A program made the position numbers and the translations under genes. A stretch of 64,000 nt of DNA from Streptomyces ferrugineus (GTDB lineage Bacteria; Actinomycetota; Actinomycetes; Streptomycetales; Streptomycetaceae). This document shows positions 8,664-17,747 of the stretch, in pieces. The stretch lies in contig NZ_CP063373.1 in the NCBI RefSeq assembly GCF_015160855.1, positions 7,849,001 through 7,913,000 on the forward strand, in the 5' to 3' direction. Each line of letters begins with the position of its first letter. Positions within the stretch are counted from its first letter, which is position 1. The notes beneath the pieces are model-generated. The model searched no databases. It was not told where the DNA came from and saw nothing but the letters and a program-made list of their open reading frames with translations.

Positions 8664-10199
8664 CTATCGGTCCCCGAAGACGGTGCGGTGCCAGTCCTTC
8701 GCGGCCACCGCGGTGTTGTCGAACATGACGTGCTTGATCTGGGTGTACTCCTCGAAGGAGTACGCGGACATGTCCTTGCCGAAGCCGGACGCCTTGTAGC
8801 CGCCGTGCGGCATCTCACTGATGATCGGAATGTGGTCGTTGACCCACACGCACCCCGCCTTGATCTCACGGGTGGCACGGTTCGCCCGGTAGACGTCCCG
8901 GCTCCACGCGGAGGCGGCGAGCCCGTACGGGGTGTCGTTGGCCAGCCGGATCCCCTCGTCGTCACTGTCGAACGGGAGCACGACCAGAACCGGCCCGAAG
9001 ATCTCGGACTGGACGATCTCGGTGTCCTGGGCGGCGTCGGCGATCAGGGTGGGCCGGTAGTAGGCGCCGTTCTCGAGCTCGCCCTGGGGGGCCTCGCCGC
9101 CGGTCACCACGCGCGCGTAGGAACGCGCACGCTCGACGAAGCCGGCGACCCGGTCGCGCTGGACGTGGGAGATCAGCGGGCCGAGGTCGGTGCCCGGCGC
9201 GAACGGATCGCCGAGCCGGACACTCTCCATGAGGGCGGCGGTCCGCTCCACGAACGCCTCGTACAGCGGTCGCTGCACGTACGCGCGCGTGGCGGCGGTG
9301 CAGTCCTGCCCGGTGTTGATGAGCGAGCCCGCGACGGCGCCGTGGGCGGCGGCCTCGAGGTCGGCGTCGTCGAAGACGACGAAGGGCGCCTTGCCGCCCA
9401 GCTCCAGGTGGATCCGCTTGACGGTGCCGGTGGCGATCTCGGCGACGCGCTTGCCGACGGCGGTGGAGCCGGTGAAGGAGGTCATGGCGACGTCGGGGTG
9501 TCCGACGAGATGCTCACCGGCCTCCTTGCCCGTCCCCGTGACGATGTTGACGACCCCGTCCGGGATCCCGGCGTCGGTGGCGGCTTGGGCGAACAGCAGC
9601 GAGGTCAGCGGGGTGAGCTCGGCGGGCTTGAGCACGATGGTGTTGCCCGCGGCGATGGCCGGGAGGACCTTCCAGGCGGCCATCTGGAGGGGGTAGTTCC
9701 AGGGCGCGATGGACCCGACGACGCCGATGGGCTCACGGCGCACGTACGACGTGTGGTCCCCGGAGTACTCCCCCGCGGACTGCCCCTGCAGCTGCCGTGC
9801 CGCACCGGCGAAGAAGGACGTGTTGTCGATGGTCCCCGGCACGTCGAACTCACGGGTCAGCTTGAGCGGCTTCCCGCACTGCAGCGATTCGGCGCGGGCG
9901 AAATCCTCGGCGCGTTCGGCGAGCACGGCGGCGAACCGGTGCAGCGCGTCGGAACGCTCGCCGGGGGTGGCGGCGGCCCAGGCCGGGAACGCCTCGCGCG
10001 CCGCGGCGACCGCGGCATCGACGTCATCGGCACCGGCCAGGTCGTACGTGTACACCTCCTCGCCGGTGGCAGGGTCGACGACGGCGTGGGTACGCCCCGA
10101 GGTCCCCTTCGCCGATCGGCCCGCGATGTACTGCGCGCCGTCCGCGAAGCGGTCCTGGGCCGGGAATCGTTCCGGGGTGGCGGTGCCCGGGTTGTGCAT
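8664..10199 (-). CDS. Gamma-aminobutyraldehyde dehydrogenase-like aldehyde dehydrogenase
   Basis: A 511-residue NAD(P)-dependent aldehyde dehydrogenase. I chose the ATG at 10199 because GGAGGGAG lies 6 bp upstream, rather than the in-frame ATG at 10220. 'VAPWNYPLQMAAWK' (cofactor-binding), 'LELGGKAPFVVFDDAD' (general-base Glu) and 'NTGQDCTAATRAYVQ' (catalytic Cys) are all present. 'SEIFGPVLVV' is also conserved. As first gene of the operon it probably oxidises 4-aminobutyraldehyde, from putrescine, to GABA. A second homologue lies at 19.2 kb. Substrate assignment is from family and context. Confidence 0.88.
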   Translation of the reverse strand: MHNPGTATPERFPAQDRFADGAQYIAGRSAKGTSGRTHAVVDPATGEEVYTYDLAGADDVDAAVAAAREAFPAWAAATPGERSDALHRFAAVLAERAEDFARAESLQCGKPLKLTREFDVPGTIDNTSFFAGAARQLQGQSAGEYSGDHTSYVRREPIGVVGSIAPWNYPLQMAAWKVLPAIAAGNTIVLKPAELTPLTSLLFAQAATDAGIPDGVVNIVTGTGKEAGEHLVGHPDVAMTSFTGSTAVGKRVAEIATGTVKRIHLELGGKAPFVVFDDADLEAAAHGAVAGSLINTGQDCTAATRAYVQRPLYEAFVERTAALMESVRLGDPFAPGTDLGPLISHVQRDRVAGFVERARSYARVVTGGEAPQGELENGAYYRPTLIADAAQDTEIVQSEIFGPVLVVLPFDSDDEGIRLANDTPYGLAASAWSRDVYRANRATREIKAGCVWVNDHIPIISEMPHGGYKASGFGKDMSAYSFEEYTQIKHVMFDNTAVAAKDWHRTVFGDR

Positions 10200-10289
10200 G
10201 TCGCTCCCTCCGTGCCCCATGAGGGGGCCGGCGTGGCTCAGGCTCGATTTGACTGCCGATCCTGGCAGAGCAGATGGACTCCAACAAGT

Positions 10290-10325
10290 GATTCCGTTGT
10301 TGCCTTTTGATTACGCGACGGAATC
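10290..10325. promoter_or_regulatory. Inverted repeat in the polyamine-operon promoter region
   Basis: GATTCCGT (10290-10297) and its exact reverse complement ACGGAATC (10318-10325) are separated by 20 bp. The repeat sits about 90 bp upstream of the aldehyde dehydrogenase start, in the AT-richer gap before a divergent gene. It is a plausible operator; the cognate regulator is unknown. Confidence 0.45.
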
Positions 10326-10397
10326 TGTCGACCAGGTGTCGAGTGGGCCTGGAAAACCGAGGACGGGTTGTCGGTGGTGCGTGCCAGACTCGGCCAC

Positions 10398-10952
10398 ATG
10401 ACGAAGATCGATTCTTGGGACGCCCTGATCCAGGAGGTCCGCGCGGGGGCAAGAGTCAAGTACCTGCACTTCTGGGGGCACCGCCCACTCCCCGACGGCA
10501 GGATCGGCGCGAGCTGCCTGAGCCAGTGGTGGCCGTCCCCCTTCGAGGTCGACGGCCTGTCCTACGCGACCGCCGAGCACTGGATGATGGCCGAGAAGGC
10601 CCGGCTGTTCGGCGACGGGGAGGCGGAGCGGCGGGTGCTGGCCGCGGGGCATCCGTCCCAGGCGAAGAAGGCCGGCCGACTGGTGCGGGGGTTCGACGAC
10701 GCGACATGGGAGCGGGAGCGCTTCCGGATCGTCGTCGAGGGCTCGATACACAAGTTCTCCGCGCACCCGGACCTACGTGAGTTCCTGCTGGCGACGGGAG
10801 AGCGGGTCCTGGTCGAGGCGAGCCCGGTGGACCGGGTCTGGGGGATCGGGCTGGCGGCGAGCGACGACGGCGCCGGGGATCCGGAGCGGTGGCGGGGGCC
10901 GAATCTGCTGGGGTTCGCGTTGATGGCGGCGCGGGGGCGGTTGCGGGGGTAG
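10398..10952 (+). CDS. NADAR-family (YbiA-like) protein
   Basis: A 184-residue cytoplasmic protein of the NADAR/YbiA superfamily, which acts on ADP-ribose-linked or riboflavin-pathway N-glycosides. 'LHFWGH', 'LSQWWPSPFEVDGLSYATAEHWMMAEKARLF', 'ERFRIVVEGSIHKFSAHPDLREFLLATGERVLVEASPVDRVWGIGL' and 'GPNLLGFALM' follow the family order, including the conserved Glu and the Trp-Gly-Ile-Gly turn. The ATG at 10398 is the likely start but has no strong ribosome-binding site; an upstream TTG at 10368 follows GAGGACGGG. Its biological role here is not evident from context. Confidence 0.88.
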   Translation: MTKIDSWDALIQEVRAGARVKYLHFWGHRPLPDGRIGASCLSQWWPSPFEVDGLSYATAEHWMMAEKARLFGDGEAERRVLAAGHPSQAKKAGRLVRGFDDATWERERFRIVVEGSIHKFSAHPDLREFLLATGERVLVEASPVDRVWGIGLAASDDGAGDPERWRGPNLLGFALMAARGRLRG

Positions 10953-10980
10953 GACGCCACAGTCCAGCGTCGACCCGCAC

Positions 10981-11140
10981 CGCCCAGCCCGTCCGGCATT
11001 CAAGAACAGACTCAACACCATCCCCTCGCCGGTCGGCACCATCCAGCCCGTCCGGCGTTTGAGGACGAGGCCCGTTCAGGGCCGAAGCGGGGGGTCTGGG
11101 GGCGGCAGCCCCCCAGGGACGGGACGGGTAGGGGCGGCGG
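10981..11140. repeat. Two copies of a dispersed Streptomyces intergenic repeat, with hairpin
   Basis: 'CAGCCCGTCCGGC' occurs at about 10985-10997 and again at 11044-11056, the second copy followed by TTTGAGGACGAG and a G-rich hairpin (CTGGGGG...CCCCCAG, around 11096-11116). From memory this string recurs in intergenic regions of many Streptomyces genomes. It separates convergent genes and may end transcription from both sides. Confidence 0.6.
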
Positions 11141-11163
11141 GGGCGAGAAAACCCCCGGCGCCA

Positions 11164-11979
11164 CTACGACGTCGCGATCACCAGCGCCACCGTCCCCAGC
11201 CCCAGCACCACACCCGCCGCCCCGCAGATCATCCCGGCCAGCGCCTGACCGGGATTCGTCGCCTCACCTCGCCGCGCCTTGGCACGGCCGATCGACCCGA
11301 AGATCAGCCCCAGCACCCCCACGATGATCGCCACCGGCCACAGGCAGAAGACCACCGCCGAGATGATCCCGAGCACCAGCCCGGCCGTACCCATCCCGTT
11401 GCTGGGCAGGGGCTGCATCCCGGGCCAGCCGTAGTAGCCGGGGGCGCCCGGACCAGGAGGCGGATAGCCGTACCCGTGGCCGTGCGCAAGGCCGCCCGGA
11501 TAGCCGTACGGCACCTGCCCGGGCCCGCCGGGCGCGATCGGCGGCGGCGGGACGTGCTCGCCATGGGCGACGTGAGGGACCGACCCGGGCGGCGCCGCGA
11601 AGGGGTTGGGCGGCCCGGAAGAGGCGGGCCCAGGCGCCGCGAAGGGGTTGGCCGACGGCATCCCGGGGTTCGCCCCGGCGGACGGGGTAGCCCACGGCGA
11701 AGGCGCCGGCACGGCATCCGTCGGCGCGGCAGGCACACCCGAGGAGGGCATCGAGGTGACCGTCCGCTGATCGTGCACGGACGGCGCGGGCCAGGAGGCC
11801 TGCGGTTCGTTGGAGGCAAGGGTGTACCCGGGGCCCCCGGTCTCGGGGCCGGACTCCGCCGCCGCACCACCACCGCCCGGCTCCACCGAACCCCGACCGT
11901 CCGGCGACGCCCCCTTCTCCAGCGAGGTCCTCGCCTCCCCCGCTTCCGCCGCCTCCGGCGTCTGCGCGTCGTCGGACAT
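11164..11979 (-). CDS. Proline/glycine-rich DUF4190-type membrane protein
   Basis: A 271-residue protein starting at the ATG at 11979 behind AGGGGG. Residues 1-185 are low-complexity, rich in Pro, Gly and Ala, with repeats such as 'NPFAAPG' and 'YGYPGG'. The C-terminal 90 residues contain two membrane helices ('GLVLGIISAVVFCLWPVAIIVGVLGLIFG' and 'ALAGMICGAAGVVLGLGTVALVIA') around 'GSIGRAKARRGEATNPGQ', the DUF4190 pattern. Such proteins are common in Streptomyces and have no known function. It is monocistronic and faces a convergent gene. Confidence 0.8.
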   Translation of the reverse strand: MSDDAQTPEAAEAGEARTSLEKGASPDGRGSVEPGGGGAAAESGPETGGPGYTLASNEPQASWPAPSVHDQRTVTSMPSSGVPAAPTDAVPAPSPWATPSAGANPGMPSANPFAAPGPASSGPPNPFAAPPGSVPHVAHGEHVPPPPIAPGGPGQVPYGYPGGLAHGHGYGYPPPGPGAPGYYGWPGMQPLPSNGMGTAGLVLGIISAVVFCLWPVAIIVGVLGLIFGSIGRAKARRGEATNPGQALAGMICGAAGVVLGLGTVALVIATS

Positions 11980-12158
11980 GCGCGGAACCCCCTCTGTCGT
12001 ACGTGCCGTCATGCTAAGGCCCGGGCATCACCCGCACGGCCCTGGGGCGTGTGTCGAATGCCCCAGGCCTACGATGATCCCGAGTCACCGATCAGCCGAT
12101 CACCCGCGTCCCGCCACCGGCCCGCCCGGCCGCGGGACGCCGTTCCCGGGGAGGGACC

Positions 12159-13220
12159 TTGACCGACCGTCTCGTCGACGCACGCGCCCCGCGCGATCTG
12201 CACGCCTTCATCGCCGGACTGCCCAAGTCCGAACTGCACGTCCACCACGTCGGCTCCGCCTCCCCCCGCATCGTCGCGGAACTCGCCGCCCGCCACCCCG
12301 ACTCCAAGGTCCCCACCGACCCGGAGGCCCTGGCGGACTACTTCACGTTCACGGACTTCGCTCACTTCATCGAGGTGTACCTGTCCGTCGTGGACCTGAT
12401 CCGCACCCCGGAGGACGTACGGCTGCTGACGTACGAGGTGGCCCGCGATCTGGCCCGGCAGCAGGTGCGCTACGCCGAGCTGACCATCACCCCGTTCTCC
12501 TCCACCCGCCGCGGCATCGACGAGAAGGCGTTCATGGACGCGATCGAGGACGCCCGCAAGGCGGCCGAGGCCGAGTTCGGGACCGTGCTGCGCTGGTGCT
12601 TCGACATCCCCGGCGAGGCGGGGCTGGAGGCCGCCGAGGAGACGGCGCGGCTGGCGACCGACGACCGGGTGCGGCCGGAGGGGCTGGTCTCCTTCGGGCT
12701 CGGCGGACCCGAGATCGGTGTACCGAGGCCCCAGTTCAAGCCGTTCTTCGACCGGGCCGTCGCCGCCGGACTGCACTCGGTGCCGCACGCCGGCGAGACC
12801 ACCGGCCCGGAGACGGTCTGGGACGCCCTGACCCATCTGCAGGCCGAGCGCATCGGGCACGGCACCAGCTCGGCGCGGGACCCGAAGCTGCTGACGCACC
12901 TCGCCGAGCACCGGATCCCGCTGGAGGTGTGCCCGACCTCCAACATCGCCACCCGCGCGGTCCGCACGATCGACGAGCACCCGATCAAGGAGTTCGCGAA
13001 GGCGGGGGTGATGGTCACCGTCAACTCCGACGACCCGCCGATGTTCGGCACCGACCTCAACAACGAGTACGCCGTCGCCGCCCGTCTCCTCGACCTCGAC
13101 GAGCGGGGTCTGGCCGACCTGGCCAAGAACGCCGTGGCCGCGTCCTTCCTCGACGAGGCGGGCAAGGCCCGGATCGCGGCCGAGATCGACACGTACACCA
13201 CGGGCTGGCTGGCCCCCTGA
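12159..13220 (+). CDS. add: Adenosine deaminase
   Basis: A 353-residue zinc hydrolase predicted to deaminate adenosine (or a related aminopurine) in purine salvage. The start is a TTG behind GGGGAGGGACC. Metal ligands H27 and H29 are in 'ELHVHH'; the usual following Asp-Gly is Val-Gly here. Further motifs are 'VPHAGETTG' (metal His and catalytic Glu), 'RIGHGTSS' and 'NSDDPPMF' (metal Asp). Streptomyces carries several adenosine deaminase paralogues, so the exact substrate may differ. It is followed 61 bp later by the GDPD gene on the same strand. Confidence 0.9.
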   Translation: MTDRLVDARAPRDLHAFIAGLPKSELHVHHVGSASPRIVAELAARHPDSKVPTDPEALADYFTFTDFAHFIEVYLSVVDLIRTPEDVRLLTYEVARDLARQQVRYAELTITPFSSTRRGIDEKAFMDAIEDARKAAEAEFGTVLRWCFDIPGEAGLEAAEETARLATDDRVRPEGLVSFGLGGPEIGVPRPQFKPFFDRAVAAGLHSVPHAGETTGPETVWDALTHLQAERIGHGTSSARDPKLLTHLAEHRIPLEVCPTSNIATRAVRTIDEHPIKEFAKAGVMVTVNSDDPPMFGTDLNNEYAVAARLLDLDERGLADLAKNAVAASFLDEAGKARIAAEIDTYTTGWLAP

Positions 13221-13281
13221 CCCGGACGCCCCGCACCCAGCGCTCCCCCGTGTCCGCCCCCGCGCCCACCACAATGTCCTC

Positions 13282-13983
13282 ATGCAGAACGTGACCGCCG
13301 TCGCCCACCGCGGCGACCCCTACCGCGTCCGCGAGAACACGCTCGACTCCCTGCTGTCCGCGCTCCGCCTCGGCGCGGACGCGGTGGAGATCGACGTACG
13401 GCTCACCAGGGACGGCGTGCCGGTGCTGCTGCACGACGACACGCTGAAGCGGCTGTGGGAGCAGGACCGGCCGCTGCTGGCGCTGTCGGCGGCCGAGGTG
13501 CGGGGGCTGACGGCGGGCGAGGTGCCGACGCTGCGGGAGGCGCTGTCCGCGTGCGACGGGAGCCGGGTGATGCTCGACCTGCCCGGCACGCCCGATGTGC
13601 GCACGGCACGCCGGATCGTGGACGTCGTGCGTGAGTGCGGGGCCGAGGACCGCGTGTACTACTGCGCGGGCGCCCCCGCCATGCTCGCCGTGCGCGCCGC
13701 CGACCCGGCCGCCGAGATCGCCCTGACCTGGACGACGCTGGCGCCGCCGCGCCCCGCGCTGCTGGATGTGGTGCGCCCGCGCTGGCTGAACTACCGCTTC
13801 GGCCTGGTCGACCACGCCCTCGCCGAGCGCGTCCACCGCGACGGCCAACTGCTGTCCGTCTGGACCCCGGACACCCGCCGCTCCATGCGCCGGCTGCTGA
13901 ACCTCGGCGTCGACTCGATCACCACCAATCGCCTCGACGTCCTGCTGGCCCTGCGCGACGGCGGTCACACCCGGGAGCGCTGA
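13282..13983 (+). CDS. Glycerophosphodiester phosphodiesterase (GDPD family)
   Basis: A 233-residue TIM-barrel phosphodiesterase. The catalytic first strand 'VAHRGDPYRVRENTLDSLLSAL' and second motif 'VEIDVRLTRDGVPVLLHDDTL' carry the His, Glu, Asp and His residues that bind the metal and act in acid-base catalysis. 'SVWTPDTRRSMRRLLNLGVDSITTNRLD' is the typical C-terminal end. No signal peptide, so probably cytoplasmic, recycling glycerol-3-phosphate from lipid headgroups. Its last 19 bp overlap the convergent sigma-factor gene. Confidence 0.92.
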   Translation: MQNVTAVAHRGDPYRVRENTLDSLLSALRLGADAVEIDVRLTRDGVPVLLHDDTLKRLWEQDRPLLALSAAEVRGLTAGEVPTLREALSACDGSRVMLDLPGTPDVRTARRIVDVVRECGAEDRVYYCAGAPAMLAVRAADPAAEIALTWTTLAPPRPALLDVVRPRWLNYRFGLVDHALAERVHRDGQLLSVWTPDTRRSMRRLLNLGVDSITTNRLDVLLALRDGGHTRER

Positions 13984-15632
13984 GGCACCGTCGCCGGGTC
14001 GGCCGGCGTCGCGCGGGTGACGTACTGCGGCACCGGCGCGCTGTCCCCGCCGTTGTCGCGGACCAGGCCGTAGCGGATGGCGCCCTGGTCGGGGCCGGTC
14101 GTGATGTCCTCGGTGACCGCGTCCCAGTCCGTCGGGAAGACGGTCAGGCCGTAGGAGGCGCCGCGCTCGTTCACGGTGAGGGTGACACTGCCGTCGACGT
14201 AGAAGTACTCGTTCTGCCACATCTGCTGGGTGCCGTCGGGCAGGACGGTGTAGCCGGTGTCCGGGCCGCCCATGCCGGTGACGTCGCCGCCGTCGGACGC
14301 CTGCCCGGTGACGTCGTCCATACGGCGGCCGCCGCCGGAGGCGACGTGGAAGATCTTGCCCTTCAGTCCGGTCCAGGTCGGCATGGTCAGCCCGCCGGGC
14401 CGGTCGTGCGGGGCGATCTGCCAGCGCACGAGGACATAGCCCTGCCCGCTGAGGGTGACGCTCTCGCCGCGGTGCTGCATCACGGCCCGCCGGCCCCCGG
14501 TGCTGGTGATGCCGGACTCGGGGCGCCGGGGCAGGTCCGCGGGCCGGGCGTTCGGGTCCGGGGCCCGGTCGACGGCGTCGACGACCGTGCCGTACAGCTC
14601 GACCTGCCGCGTCTGTGACGGTGAGGGCGCGGTCGTCGGCGTCACGGACGGCGTGGGCGACGGCGGTCGGGCCGTGCTCGATGTGGTGGGAGCGGTGCGC
14701 GGGGGCGGGGCGTCGGGGGTCTGGGTGACGACGTAGGCGCCACCGGCGACGAAGGTCGCGCCGGCCGTCACCGCGACGGCGGGCTGGGTGATAGCGGCCA
14801 TGACCTTGGCGGACCAGCCGACGGAGGTCGCCGTGGCCGTCGCCGCGACCGCCGTCTTGCCGCCGAGGGCCAGGGAGAGGGTGAAGCCGACCGGGATCGG
14901 GACGAGCGCGATGCCGACGAGGAGCCGCTCCGCCGGTACGACGGCCTCACGCGTGCCGCCGCAGTAGCCGCAGCCCCTGATGTGCCGGGCCAGCCGCTTG
15001 CGCCAGACCGAGTCGGGCCGGCCGTTCCAGCGGGCGGTCAGCTCGCGCAGGTCGGGGCAGGCGCCGTCGAGCGCCCGCACGATGCCGCGCGCGGTCTCCA
15101 GCCGCTCCTTCACCCGCTGGACGCGGACCGCGGCGTGCTGCCTGCTGATGCCGGCCGCGGCGGCCAGTTCGCGCCGGGTCAGCTCGCCCGCGACCTCCAG
15201 CCACCACAGCGACAGCAGTTGCCGGTCCTCGTCGTCCAGCCAGCGCACCGCCTCCGCGACCTCCCGCCGCTGGCCCTCCAACTGGAGCCGCAGCACGGTG
15301 AGTTCGGCGAAGTCGGTGGCCTCGTGCGCGGCCGACTCGTCGAGGTGGACGGGCTGCTTGCGGCGGGCCCGGTCGCGGATCTGCCGCATGGCGATGGCGA
15401 CGAGCCAGGACCGGAAGCTGTCCGGGTCCCGCAGCGAGCCGAGGTTGTCGACGGCCCGCAGCATCGTCTCCTGGACCACGTCGTCGACGTCGGCGTGACC
15501 GTTCAGGGCGCGCCCGACCACGTTGTAGACCAGCGGCAGCCAGCCCTCGACCAGCTCGTCCAGCGCCTGCCGGTCACCGGCCTGAGCCGCCGCGATGGTG
15601 GGGCGCCACTGCCGGCCGGCTGCCTCGTCCAC
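13965..15632 (-). CDS. ECF sigma factor fused to zinc-finger, membrane-anchor and extracytoplasmic domains
   Basis: A 555-residue protein combining several modules. Residues 1-90 carry sigma region 2 ('ADVDDVVQETMLRAVDNLG', 'SFRSWLVAIAMRQIRDRAR') and about 130-180 region 4 with a helix-turn-helix ('TRRELAAAAGISRQHAAVRVQRVKERL'). 'HIRGCGYCG' near 220 is the HxxxCxxC of ZAS anti-sigma factors. One or more membrane helices follow (about 235-310), then a Pro/Thr/Ser linker and a roughly 220-residue outer domain. I prefer the GTG at 15632 (GGGAGAGGACGCAC upstream) to the GTG at 15653. No separate anti-sigma gene is adjacent, so the sensor is probably built in. Confidence 0.85.
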   Translation of the reverse strand: MDEAAGRQWRPTIAAAQAGDRQALDELVEGWLPLVYNVVGRALNGHADVDDVVQETMLRAVDNLGSLRDPDSFRSWLVAIAMRQIRDRARRKQPVHLDESAAHEATDFAELTVLRLQLEGQRREVAEAVRWLDDEDRQLLSLWWLEVAGELTRRELAAAAGISRQHAAVRVQRVKERLETARGIVRALDGACPDLRELTARWNGRPDSVWRKRLARHIRGCGYCGGTREAVVPAERLLVGIALVPIPVGFTLSLALGGKTAVAATATATSVGWSAKVMAAITQPAVAVTAGATFVAGGAYVVTQTPDAPPPRTAPTTSSTARPPSPTPSVTPTTAPSPSQTRQVELYGTVVDAVDRAPDPNARPADLPRRPESGITSTGGRRAVMQHRGESVTLSGQGYVLVRWQIAPHDRPGGLTMPTWTGLKGKIFHVASGGGRRMDDVTGQASDGGDVTGMGGPDTGYTVLPDGTQQMWQNEYFYVDGSVTLTVNERGASYGLTVFPTDWDAVTEDITTGPDQGAIRYGLVRDNGGDSAPVPQYVTRATPADPATVPQRSRV

Positions 15633-15977
15633 GTGCGTCCTCTCCCGGGTCACTTGCTGCCCGCACGCACCTTCTCAGCCTGACCTGCACTGTTGGCTAT
15701 GTCGGAGATCACATTCCGGTTCCGGTACGGGCGGGGCATGGGGCGCTCCCGGGTGTGGGGGACGGGGGGACGCGAGTGGAGACGCGGTGAAGGGGGCGGC
15801 GATAACACTTTTCGGCACCCGGGAGCCCGTAAGGGCCATCCCCTACAACACCCTTGCTCCATACGGCATTCGCTCCGGGCACTCCCAGGGTGCGAGCCCC
15901 TCCTCGCCGACGATCCGGCCGGGTCCGTACCACCGCGACGATGATCACGGACATCCCCTCGACCTCAGGAGCAGCCG
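15633..15977. other. 345-bp divergent intergenic region
   Basis: This gap separates the divergent sigma-factor and serine-hydrolase genes and must hold both promoters. It includes an AT-richer stretch (about 15691-15722) upstream of the sigma gene. No gene, strong palindrome or confident promoter hexamers were recognised. CAGGAGCAGCCG just before 15978 is the hydrolase ribosome-binding site. Confidence 0.5.
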
Positions 15978-17135
15978 ATGCCCGTACGTCCGCTTCCCGC
16001 CCTGCTCACCTCCGCGATCGCCCTCGCGCTCACCGCGATACCGCTGGCCGGGACGGCCGCCGCGCGCCCCGCCTCCTCCTGCTCCGCCGCGGCGATCGAG
16101 GCCGCCTCACCCGCCGGTCCGGACGTCGAGGCCCTGTGCGCCGCGCTGGCCGGGCTGCCCGACCGGGACGCGACGGCCGCGCTGATCCGCGTGGGCGGCA
16201 AGGGGAGCTGGCACGGGGCGGCCGGGGTGCGGGACATGAGGACGAAGACGCCGGCGATCGAGAAGGCCCGCTTCCGGGCCGGTTCCACGACGAAGGTCGT
16301 GACCGCGGCGATCGTGCTGCAACTGGCCGCCGAGGGGCTGATCTCCCTCGACGGCACGGTGCAGCAGTATCTGCCCGGCCTGCTCACCGAGGACTTCGAG
16401 CCCATCACCGTACGGCAGTTGCTGAACTTCACCAGCGGTCTGCGGCCCGGCAAGTCCCTCGGCAACACCACCGAGGAGATGTACCCCCACCGCTTCGAGA
16501 CCCTGACGCCCGCCGAGGTCGTCGCCGCGTCCGTGGCCAAGGGCCCCGACCCCGAGTACGCGCCCGGTGAGCGACAGGTCTACGGCAACATCCACTACAC
16601 CGTACTCGCCATGCTGATCGAGAAGGTCACCGATGACTCGTACGCCCACCAGGCCGCCGTACGGATCTTCCGGCCGCTCGGCATGCGGCACACCTCCTTC
16701 CCCGCCGGCCCCGACCCCCGTGTCCACGGCCCGCACAACCGCGGCTACGACTGGATCGACGGCAAGCTGGTGGACGTGACCGAGTGGAACATGTCCGACC
16801 GGTGGGCGGCCGGCGACATGATCTCGACGACCGCGGACCTCGAGCGGCTGCTGGTGGGCGTGTTCCGCGGCCGGGTGGTACCCGAGCCGCAGCTGAAGGA
16901 GATGTTCGCGGTGCCGGACGCGGTCGACGCCAGGATGGGCGCGCCGTTCGCGCCGTTCGAGGTCAACGGCCGGACGGTCTGGGGCAAGACGGGATCCCGC
17001 CCCGGCTACCACACGGTCGTGGCGGCTACCCGCGATCTGTCCCGAACACTCGTCTACTCCGTCAACTCGACCGACGCCAAGGGCGACGGCCTGGCCATCG
17101 CCCAGCGTTTCGCCTTCCCGGCGTTCAACCGCTGA
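15978..17135 (+). CDS. Secreted serine hydrolase, beta-lactamase / D-Ala-D-Ala carboxypeptidase family
   Basis: A 385-residue exported enzyme. Residues 1-29 are a signal peptide ('ALTAIPLAGTAAARPA'). The nucleophile motif SxxK is S103-T-T-K106, and the second motif Tyr-x-Asn is 'YGN' near 196-198. 'GMRHTSFP' and 'GKTGSRPGYHTVV' (the third, KTG-type motif) follow. This layout fits class C beta-lactamase-like peptidases acting on cell-wall D-Ala-D-Ala ends or small esters; resistance function cannot be inferred. Start ATG with AGGAG upstream. Its last 11 bp overlap the convergent membrane-protein gene. Confidence 0.88.
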   Translation: MPVRPLPALLTSAIALALTAIPLAGTAAARPASSCSAAAIEAASPAGPDVEALCAALAGLPDRDATAALIRVGGKGSWHGAAGVRDMRTKTPAIEKARFRAGSTTKVVTAAIVLQLAAEGLISLDGTVQQYLPGLLTEDFEPITVRQLLNFTSGLRPGKSLGNTTEEMYPHRFETLTPAEVVAASVAKGPDPEYAPGERQVYGNIHYTVLAMLIEKVTDDSYAHQAAVRIFRPLGMRHTSFPAGPDPRVHGPHNRGYDWIDGKLVDVTEWNMSDRWAAGDMISTTADLERLLVGVFRGRVVPEPQLKEMFAVPDAVDARMGAPFAPFEVNGRTVWGKTGSRPGYHTVVAATRDLSRTLVYSVNSTDAKGDGLAIAQRFAFPAFNR

Positions 17136-17658
17136 CGGCGACGGCGGCCGGAGGTGCCGCGGGCGCCGTGAGCGCCTCCAGCCGCTTGATCTTCTTCCGT
17201 ACGGCGTACAGCGGGATCACCCCGAAGACGCCGAACGACATGTCGATCACCGACCACCAGAAGGGGATGCCGCGGATCGGCCCGCAGATCAGGGCGAGCG
17301 GGATGATGCCGGCGCAGGCGATCATCCCGAACTCGACGACCCAGATGTTGCGCACCGGGTCGCGGTACGGGCCGTAGAAGGCGACGGCGATGACGAGGTG
17401 GGCGAAGGCCAGCCAGTCGGTGCCGTAGAGGAGGAAGGGGTAGTCGGCGTCGGCGGTGTCGAGCCCGCGCCGGACGCGCTCGACCCAGTCCATCAGGCCC
17501 GGCAGGTGCTCCGGCACGGACAGCGCGCGCAACAGGTCCTCGGTCCAGCGCAGTTCGTGGACGAGGGGGAAGGCCGTGGCGCCGCTGAGCACCAGGCAGA
17601 CGACGAAGAGGGCCAACCAGACACGGATGCCCTTGAGCAGGGCGGCTCTGTCGCTCAT
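17125..17658 (-). CDS. Conserved integral membrane protein, unknown function
   Basis: A 177-residue protein with about four hydrophobic helices ('VWLALFVVCLVLSGATAFPLV', 'LAFAHLVIAVAFYG', 'FGMIACAGIIPLALICG', 'WSVIDMSFGVFGVIPLYAV') and a basic C-terminal 'RKKIKRLE'. No catalytic motif is seen. It is monocistronic, convergent with the serine hydrolase and divergent from the lipid kinase. Function unknown. Confidence 0.8.
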   Translation of the reverse strand: MSDRAALLKGIRVWLALFVVCLVLSGATAFPLVHELRWTEDLLRALSVPEHLPGLMDWVERVRRGLDTADADYPFLLYGTDWLAFAHLVIAVAFYGPYRDPVRNIWVVEFGMIACAGIIPLALICGPIRGIPFWWSVIDMSFGVFGVIPLYAVRKKIKRLEALTAPAAPPAAVAVSG

Positions 17659-17747
17659 GGCGGTAGCGTACGCCCGGAGTTGAACATGTTCAAAACAGCC
17701 AGGCCGTTCGTGCGAGGCCTACGATGTCCGCCGACGAGGGAGGACGC

